In this document: in pieces, positions 32,344-37,470 of the stretch
How the letters are laid out: each line of letters starts with the position of its first letter
How positions within the stretch are numbered: position 1 is the first letter of the stretch
Assembly: GCA_017995055.1 (NCBI GenBank)
Contig: JAGOJP010000008.1
Coordinates: 1 to 37,470, forward strand
Reading direction: 5' to 3'
Length of the DNA stretch: 37,470 bases
Origin: Candidatus Omnitrophota bacterium
Lineage (GTDB): Bacteria; Omnitrophota; Gorgyraeia; Zapsychrales; JANLHA01
Made by a program: the position numbers and the translations under genes
The notes under the pieces: model-generated
The model's database searches: none
What the model saw: the letters and a program-made list of their open reading frames with translations, nothing else
Told to the model about the DNA's origin: nothing

Positions 32344-33527
32344 ATATCCTTTTTATAGGCCGGGAGTTCCCGTTCCCGCCGGACAGCGGGGTCAAGCAGC
32401 GGGCGTGGTATGTGCTGGAGCAGCTCGCCCGGCAGCATGATGTGCATCTTTTATGTTACGGGAGTGAGGAGGATCGGAAGAAAAAAGAGGCCAGGGATGT
32501 CCTCCGTTCGATGGACGTGGTCCCGCCGCCGGCCAAAAAAAGCGGAGTGGGCCTGTACGGCGCCATGCTGGCCGGGTTGTTTTCTCCTCTGCCGTTTTCT
32601 GTCCAGAGCCGTGTTTCCCCCGCATTACGGGAAAAGATCGACACACTGCTTGCCACCCAGCCGATTGATCTGATTGTCTGCGATTCCCTTTATCAGGCGG
32701 TGCAGTTTGAGGAAAGCGGGCGCAAGGTTATCTTAAATGAGCATAATATCGAATCGGTTATCATTAAGCGTTATCAGCGGGTGGAGCTTAACCCCTTGCG
32801 TAAGATTTATGCGGCGTACGAAGGCTGGAGAATGGAGCGGTTTGAAAACAGGATCTGGCGCCGGTATCAGAATGTCTGGGTGTGCTCCCCGGTAGACCGG
32901 GATGAGGTTCTCCGCCGCGTGCCGCAGGGCCGGGTGGACGTGATCCCCAACGGCGTCCGCGTCCCGGCGTTGCATAAACGGGAACGAGAAATCTTTCCCA
33001 AAAGCCTGGTTTACACCGGCCTGATTGGCTGGCATCCGAATGAAGATGCTGTGCTTTTTTTTATTCAAGAAATTTATCCGCTGATCAAACAGCGCGTGCC
33101 GAACGTGAAATTCTGGGTGGTCGGGAAAGGCCCGACGGAAAAGGTGAAGCGCCTTGCGGCGCAGGACGGGTCTATTACGGTGACCGGGTTCGTGGACGAT
33201 GTGCGTAGCTATATTGAAGAAGCCGAGGTTTTTGTCGTGCCTTTAAGAATCGGCAGCGGGACGCGGTTGAAGATCCTGGAGGCCATGGCCATGAAAAAAG
33301 CGGTTGTCTCCACATCGGTGGGTTGCGAAGGGCTGGCGGTGACGGATCAGGATAATATTTTTATCGCGGATGACGCGCCGACCTTTGCCCGGCGCGTGGT
33401 GGAGCTTTTGAACGACGCCGAGACCAGGAACCGGCTGGAAGAAAACGGCCGGGCTTTGGTTGAAAGGGAATACAGCTGGGACGTGATTGGAGAAACGATC
33501 GCGGCTGTCGTGCGTGAATTGTCGTGA
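32340..33527 (+). CDS. Family 4 glycosyltransferase, EpsH-system-associated type
   Basis: This 395-residue GT-B enzyme opens MNILFIGREFPFPPDSGVKQR and carries VTGFVDDVRSYIEEAEV, IGSGTRLKILEAMAMK and VVSTSVGCEGLAV in the donor half. It is closely related to the gene at 27697. The two flank the hydrolase-like and GT69-like genes, which suggests duplication of a glycosyltransferase followed by divergence of acceptor specificity. Complete, with no missing motif. Confidence 0.92.
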   Translation: MNILFIGREFPFPPDSGVKQRAWYVLEQLARQHDVHLLCYGSEEDRKKKEARDVLRSMDVVPPPAKKSGVGLYGAMLAGLFSPLPFSVQSRVSPALREKIDTLLATQPIDLIVCDSLYQAVQFEESGRKVILNEHNIESVIIKRYQRVELNPLRKIYAAYEGWRMERFENRIWRRYQNVWVCSPVDRDEVLRRVPQGRVDVIPNGVRVPALHKREREIFPKSLVYTGLIGWHPNEDAVLFFIQEIYPLIKQRVPNVKFWVVGKGPTEKVKRLAAQDGSITVTGFVDDVRSYIEEAEVFVVPLRIGSGTRLKILEAMAMKKAVVSTSVGCEGLAVTDQDNIFIADDAPTFARRVVELLNDAETRNRLEENGRALVEREYSWDVIGETIAAVVRELS

Positions 33528-33564
33528 GGAGCCGGGATTGTGCCGGGGAGGAAAGGATATTTTT

Positions 33565-34245
33565 ATGAAGCTGATCAGTATGTATACCGAATCGCACCGG
33601 GTTTTTAAGGATAACTGGTTCTTGCCGTCTTTAAAAGACGACTATGAAGTCGATATGAGTTTTTGCGAAGAACAGGGCGGGGCTTATATGGAAGAGAGCT
33701 GGTGCCGGGCCGTGACGTTTAAGGTGGAAACAATTGTTCGGGGCATTAAAAATAACTGGGGGGAGATCTTTCTTTACTCGGACGTGGATATCCAGTTTTT
33801 CCGGCCGACCAAGGCTTTGTTGTTGTCCGCGATAGAAGGTTTTGATATTGTTTGCCAGCGGGACGACCCCTCTGGAGTTTTGTGTGCCGGATTTTGGGTG
33901 GCGCGGGCGAACCATCGGGTTCTGCGTTTGTGGGAAAATGTCCGGAGATCCATTTATGACGTACGAGATGACCAGAAATTAATGAATTTGTCCCTTCGCA
34001 TGAGGCGGAGGAGGAAATTGTTATATGTTTTAAGGAATTTGACGGGGTGTTGCCGTTACGCTTATCTCCCGGATATCTTTTACGGCGGCGGCACAATCAC
34101 CGGCAAGCATTGGGTAGAAGGGATGCCCCTGCCTGTCCCGGAGGGGATTGTCATGCATCACGCGAATTATGTGGAAGGCATCGGCCGTAAAATTGCACAG
34201 TTGGAATACGTGAAAAACATTGTCGGGAACCGTGCGGATAAATAA
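33565..34245 (+). CDS. Nucleotide-diphospho-sugar transferase-like protein
   Basis: This 226-residue protein starts at ATG 33565, supported by GGAAAGGA (about 33550-33557); the longer frame from 33487 overlaps the previous gene and adds an unstructured leader. A GT-A-type metal motif is clear, LYSDVDIQFF (DxD), with CQRDD and CAGFWVARAN downstream as in GT77-like (Nucleotid_trans) proteins. The C-terminal GIVMHHANYVEG carries a His pair that could also bind metal. It is short for the family but looks complete. Role: adding one sugar to the repeat unit (inference). Confidence 0.65.
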   Translation: MKLISMYTESHRVFKDNWFLPSLKDDYEVDMSFCEEQGGAYMEESWCRAVTFKVETIVRGIKNNWGEIFLYSDVDIQFFRPTKALLLSAIEGFDIVCQRDDPSGVLCAGFWVARANHRVLRLWENVRRSIYDVRDDQKLMNLSLRMRRRRKLLYVLRNLTGCCRYAYLPDIFYGGGTITGKHWVEGMPLPVPEGIVMHHANYVEGIGRKIAQLEYVKNIVGNRADK

Positions 34246-34258
34246 AGAGTAAAATATT

Positions 34259-35371
34259 ATGATATTTTTAATGTTTCTGTGTTTGTATATGCTGGCGCAT
34301 AATTTTCTGGCCGTGCTGTATCTGAAAATAGCGGCGCTTGCGCTGAGGCGTGATCAGCGGGTTTCCGTCTCTGCGGTTCAGAAGGTTAGCGTGATCATGC
34401 CGGTGTATAACGAACAGGAATGTATTATTCGGAAAATGGAGAATTTGCTGGCGTGCCTCATCCGGTTCAACCGGCCGTGTGAGGTTTTAATCGGGTCGGA
34501 CGGGAGCACGGATGACACCCCTGGACGGGTGGAAGCTTTTATCCGGGAACGGCAGCTGGAGGGATGGCGGCTGGCCGCTTTTAAAAAACAGGGGAAGGGC
34601 ACGACGGTCAACCAGCTTATCCGGCAAAGCACCGGAGACCTTATTGTTTCAACGGACGCGGACACGCATATGGCTCCGGAGGCCCTGGGATTCATCGTGA
34701 AGGCTTTTGAAAAAGATGACAGGTTGGGGTGTTTGTCCAGTATCCCGCAACATGACGGCCAGGATATGACGATCCAGTCCTGGTATTGGAAATATGAATT
34801 ATCTTTCCGCGAGGCCGCCTCCCGGCTGGGGCGGCTTGTTGTCGCCACCGGCTGGCTTTACGCGTTTAGGAAAGATGCTTTCCGGGATATCCCGGCATCT
34901 GCCATGGCGGATGATTTGTGGGTTCCTTTAACGATCCTTTTGCAGAATAAAAAATCCATGCATTTAAAAGGGTTAAAAGCGCTCTCCGAGCTTACGGATG
35001 ATCATGTGGAGGTCAAGCGGCGGACCCGGGTGATTACCGGAGGGGTGGATGTGGTGAAGCGCCTTTTCCCGGAGATCATGAAAAAGCCCGTGTTATTATT
35101 TGTGGTGTTCTCCCATAAAATTAACCGCTGGCTGATTCCGGTGTGGCTTGTTGGGTTTGTCTTATCTTCATGTGTTCTTAATCCGACGATAGTTTTTGTG
35201 TATGGAATCCTTTTGGCGGTCTTGGTGGGGGCGCTTTCTCCCAAACGGTGCTATTATTTGTTATACTCGGCTTTCTCCCCGGTTCTATCGGCTGTCCAGG
35301 TTGTCGCGCGCAAAGATTTTTCAAAATGGGATCACACAAGAAAAGAGGCGGGATGGGACAAGAAGGGATAA
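34259..35371 (+). CDS. Membrane-anchored family 2 glycosyltransferase
   Basis: This 370-residue GT2 has one N-terminal transmembrane helix and two or three C-terminal helices. The catalytic core: KVSVIMPVYNEQECIIRKM, IGSDGSTDDT, GKGTTVNQLI, and the metal motif VSTDADTHM. The acceptor/product motifs MADDLWVPL and VKRRTRVITGG are like the ED and (Q/R)xxRW elements of processive or polyprenyl-linked enzymes such as hyaluronan-synthase-like proteins. It could be an inner-membrane sugar transferase acting early or late in the unit. Its 3' end overlaps the next gene by 19 bp. Confidence 0.85.
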   Translation: MIFLMFLCLYMLAHNFLAVLYLKIAALALRRDQRVSVSAVQKVSVIMPVYNEQECIIRKMENLLACLIRFNRPCEVLIGSDGSTDDTPGRVEAFIRERQLEGWRLAAFKKQGKGTTVNQLIRQSTGDLIVSTDADTHMAPEALGFIVKAFEKDDRLGCLSSIPQHDGQDMTIQSWYWKYELSFREAASRLGRLVVATGWLYAFRKDAFRDIPASAMADDLWVPLTILLQNKKSMHLKGLKALSELTDDHVEVKRRTRVITGGVDVVKRLFPEIMKKPVLLFVVFSHKINRWLIPVWLVGFVLSSCVLNPTIVFVYGILLAVLVGALSPKRCYYLLYSAFSPVLSAVQVVARKDFSKWDHTRKEAGWDKKG

Positions 35372-36984
35372 AAAAACCTTTTATCCTGGCTGTGGCCGGG
35401 GGTTCGGCTTCGGGTAAAACAACCGTGGCCAGGCAGCTGGTGGAACGGCTGGGGGAGGAAAACGCCTGTATTTTAAGCCAGGATTCGTATTACCGGGACC
35501 TTTCGCATCTTTCTGCCGAGGAACGGAAGGCCGTTAATTTTGATCATCCCGGTGCTTTGGATACAGCTCTTTTTAAGGAGCAGCTCTGCCAGCTTCAGGA
35601 GGGCAGGGTTATTTCAAAACCGGTGTATGATTACGGGCTGCATGCCCGCCGGAATGTGACAGAAGAGTTCCCGCCCCGGCCGGTTATTATTGTGGAAGGG
35701 CTCTTCGTTCTTTTGCCGGAATTTTTGTCTTTATATAATTATAAGGTGTATTTGGATGCGGCGGATGATGTCCGTTTAGCGCGCAGGATTTTAAGAGATA
35801 TTCAGGAGCGGGGACGCAGGGTTGAAGATGTCATTGACCAATATCTCCAGACTGTCAAACCTATGCACGAACAATATGTGCAGCCAACCCGCGTTCATGC
35901 GGACCGGGTGCTCGCGGGAGACGAGGCGTCGTCTTCGGCGGCCGTTAATAAAATAATATCATTTATCAGAAAAGGGTTGGGCCTTATGAAAATTCTGGTT
36001 ATCGGCAGTGAGGGTTTTGTCGGCGGGTACTTGACCCGGGATCTTTTAAACCGCGGGCACGAAGTCATGGGTCTTGACAGCGGGCAGGCTGACGAGCCGC
36101 GTTCGGGTTATGAATTAATCCGTGGTGATTTGATGGATACGGATGCCCTGCGCCGGGCGGCGGATGGCGCGGATATAGTCATTAATCTCGCGGCGAAGCA
36201 TCACGATTTCGGCATTTCCCGGGATGATTTCTTTTTGATTAATGAAGAAGGGACCCGGAAGATCCTCAATGTTTTATCTGAACGGGGGATCAAAAAATTT
36301 ATTTTTTTTAGTTCTGTCGCTGTCTATGGGGACCTGGACCATTGTTCAAACGAGGATTGCGTGCCGAATCCGTCCAATGATTACGGTGAGTCTAAATGGG
36401 CGGCGGAAAAACTGATTCAGACCTGGGTTGCTGATGATCCTAAGCGGGAGGTCCTGGTGATCCGCCCCACTGTGGTTTACGGGCCGCATAATTACGCCAA
36501 TATGTACCGGCTTATCGACATGATCTATAAACGGCGTTTCTTTTTTGTGGGGAAGGGCGATAATATAAAAACGGTTTCGTACGTGGAGAACCTTTCCGCG
36601 GCCGTGGTTTTTTTAATGGATCGCATGAAGCCCGGGATGGACGTGTATAATTACGCGGATGAGCCGCATTATACGTCCGCCCAGATCGTGCGGTTTATCA
36701 CGGACAGCCTTGGGCGTAAACCTTATGAGTGGCATTTGCCTTTAAAACCGATTCTCACGGTGACCAGTCTTGTGGATGTTTTGGCGAAGGTGACGGGGAT
36801 CAATTTCCCCATTACGGCGAACCGGATTTATAAAATTAACGCCGTGACCTGGCACGGGGCCGGGAATTTGCGTCAACTTGGATTTGAGCCGCGGGTGACG
36901 GTCGAAGAAGGACTTAGGCGAATGGTCGCCTGGTACCTGGAAAAAATATGTGCAGTAAAGTTGTCAAAGGAACACGTTGTATAG
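35353..36984 (+). CDS. Fusion of uridine kinase and NAD-dependent sugar epimerase
   Basis: 543 residues in one frame. Residues 1-211 are a uridine kinase/phosphoribulokinase-type domain: P-loop GGSASGKTT (16-24), LSQDSYYRD, FDHPGALD, KPVYDYGLHAR, IVEGLFVLL and ARRILRDIQERGR. Residues 212-543, beginning with an internal Met at codon 35986, are an extended short-chain dehydrogenase: IGSEGFVGGYL (GxxGxxG), FFSSVAVYG and YGESK (Tyr-x3-Lys). No stop separates them. The start was set at ATG 35353, since the frame upstream lies inside the previous gene. The kinase could make UMP for UDP-sugar pools while the epimerase converts a UDP-sugar; both steps are inferred. Confidence 0.8.
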   Translation: MGQEGIKKPFILAVAGGSASGKTTVARQLVERLGEENACILSQDSYYRDLSHLSAEERKAVNFDHPGALDTALFKEQLCQLQEGRVISKPVYDYGLHARRNVTEEFPPRPVIIVEGLFVLLPEFLSLYNYKVYLDAADDVRLARRILRDIQERGRRVEDVIDQYLQTVKPMHEQYVQPTRVHADRVLAGDEASSSAAVNKIISFIRKGLGLMKILVIGSEGFVGGYLTRDLLNRGHEVMGLDSGQADEPRSGYELIRGDLMDTDALRRAADGADIVINLAAKHHDFGISRDDFFLINEEGTRKILNVLSERGIKKFIFFSSVAVYGDLDHCSNEDCVPNPSNDYGESKWAAEKLIQTWVADDPKREVLVIRPTVVYGPHNYANMYRLIDMIYKRRFFFVGKGDNIKTVSYVENLSAAVVFLMDRMKPGMDVYNYADEPHYTSAQIVRFITDSLGRKPYEWHLPLKPILTVTSLVDVLAKVTGINFPITANRIYKINAVTWHGAGNLRQLGFEPRVTVEEGLRRMVAWYLEKICAVKLSKEHVV

Positions 36985-36990
36985 TATTAT
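36961..36990 (+). promoter_or_regulatory. Promoter candidate for the exosortase gene
   Basis: TTGTCA (36961-36966) and TATTAT (36985-36990) are 18 bp apart at the very end of the fusion gene. A start near 36997 would give a leader of about 100 nt, containing a hairpin CGCCAG-GGAAG-CTGGCG (37046-37062). Moderate match only. Confidence 0.4.
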
Positions 36991-37097
36991 TATAGGGTTG
37001 CAAATCTTGGATAGAATCCCCGTTGGCCCGCGGGTTTTGATATATCGCCAGGGAAGCTGGCGGCCGTCATCCTTCTTTTAATAGGGAGCGTTGCTTT

Positions 37098-37470
37098 ATG
37101 GACTTTAATAAAATGCATTTGAAAAAAATTGTCTCGAACCACGCCCAGCCGCTGGCAGCCGCTTTGGTTTTTCTGCTCGCGTACACTCCGACTTTGATGT
37201 GGATGTGGTCCCGGTGGTTTGCCGATGATTCTTATTATAGTCATGGTATTCTCATTCCGTTTGTGAGCGGGTTTTTAATTTGGCAGAAAAAAGAGGAGCT
37301 CGCGGTGGCCCCGGTCAAGGAATCCCGTTTAGGGATGCCCCTGGTCGTGGCGGGGGTTTTACTCTATTTATTCAGCGCGCTGTTCAGGATCAATTTTACC
37401 GGCGGCCTTTCCATGTTTGTTGTTATCTTTGGCCTGGTCTTGTATTTTTACGGCATGGCGGTTTTGAAGA
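37098..37470 (+). CDS. Exosortase (EpsH/XrtA family), 3'-truncated by window edge
   Basis: The first 124 residues are visible, from ATG 37098 with GGGAG (about 37084-37088) upstream. After a short cytoplasmic N-terminus comes a helix (AALVFLLAYTPTLMWMW), then the family signature YYSHGILIPFVSGFLIWQK and two further helices (VVAGVLLYLFSALF, FVVIFGLVLYFYG). This matches the N-terminal half of EpsH-type exosortases, eight-helix membrane proteins with a Cys-Arg-His active site; the catalytic residues lie past the window edge. Exosortases cleave and sort PEP-CTERM proteins and are tied to EPS loci of exactly this gene content. No PEP-CTERM protein is encoded in the window. Confidence 0.88.
   Translation, partial: MDFNKMHLKKIVSNHAQPLAAALVFLLAYTPTLMWMWSRWFADDSYYSHGILIPFVSGFLIWQKKEELAVAPVKESRLGMPLVVAGVLLYLFSALFRINFTGGLSMFVVIFGLVLYFYGMAVLK

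Noticed and set aside
36991-37097. Riboswitch, such as a c-di-GMP type, before the exosortase gene
   Set aside because: Only one small hairpin is present, and the conserved core sequences of known c-di-GMP riboswitches are absent.

Overview
The window looks like a piece of chromosome from a Gram-negative (diderm), probably uncultured bacterium. The support is an outer-membrane-type polysaccharide export protein, a lipoprotein with a lipobox, sigma-54 and an exosortase. The gene mix (DUF3568-like lipoprotein, ExeA-type ATPase, exosortase, many GT4 enzymes) recalls Candidatus Omnitrophota, but taxonomy is an inference; no rRNA or marker gene is present.

Layout. (1) Bases 1-7863 hold loosely packed, unrelated units: the 3' part of a patatin-like phospholipase; an intact IS3-family insertion sequence (about 997-2143); a degenerate glutamate-1-semialdehyde-aminomutase-like protein; a lipoprotein; a small exported protein; a non-coding zone (4796-5362) with a 91-bp tandem repeat and several hairpins or terminators; a stand-alone mannose-6-phosphate-isomerase-type cupin; a candidate small RNA gene (about 5857-6036) with its own promoter and terminator; and rpoN on the minus strand. 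(2) From about 7788 to the right edge, everything runs on the plus strand as one long exopolysaccharide (EPS) locus. It begins with a close match to a sigma-54 (-24/-12) promoter, followed by a 62-residue MerR-like regulator, the export/assembly machine (Wza-like, Wzz-like, ExeA-like ATPase, CpsD-like tyrosine kinase), a UDP-sugar epimerase, a VanZ-like protein, a pyruvyl transferase, about eleven glycosyltransferases, a Wzx flippase, a Wzy/O-antigen-ligase-type protein, an exported glycoside-hydrolase-like protein with two binding modules, a uridine kinase/epimerase fusion, and finally the N-terminal part of an exosortase cut by the window edge.

How it works together (inference). The locus fits a Wzx/Wzy-dependent EPS pathway of the exosortase-associated type: cytoplasmic glycosyltransferases build a lipid-linked repeat unit, Wzx flips it, the Wzy-like protein polymerises it, the Wzz-like protein and tyrosine kinase control length, and the Wza-like protein exports it. 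Three less usual proteins may decorate or process the polymer or its precursors: a QueC-like PP-loop protein, a nucleotidyltransferase-fold protein and an alkaline-phosphatase-superfamily protein. The initiating sugar-phosphate transferase, the sigma-54 activator and any PEP-CTERM substrate are not in the window.

Most notable items: the candidate structured small RNA, the sigma-54 promoter beside rpoN at the head of the EPS operon, the QueC-like protein, the hydrolase with an apparently missing nucleophile, the Udk-epimerase fusion, and the degenerate aminomutase paralogue.
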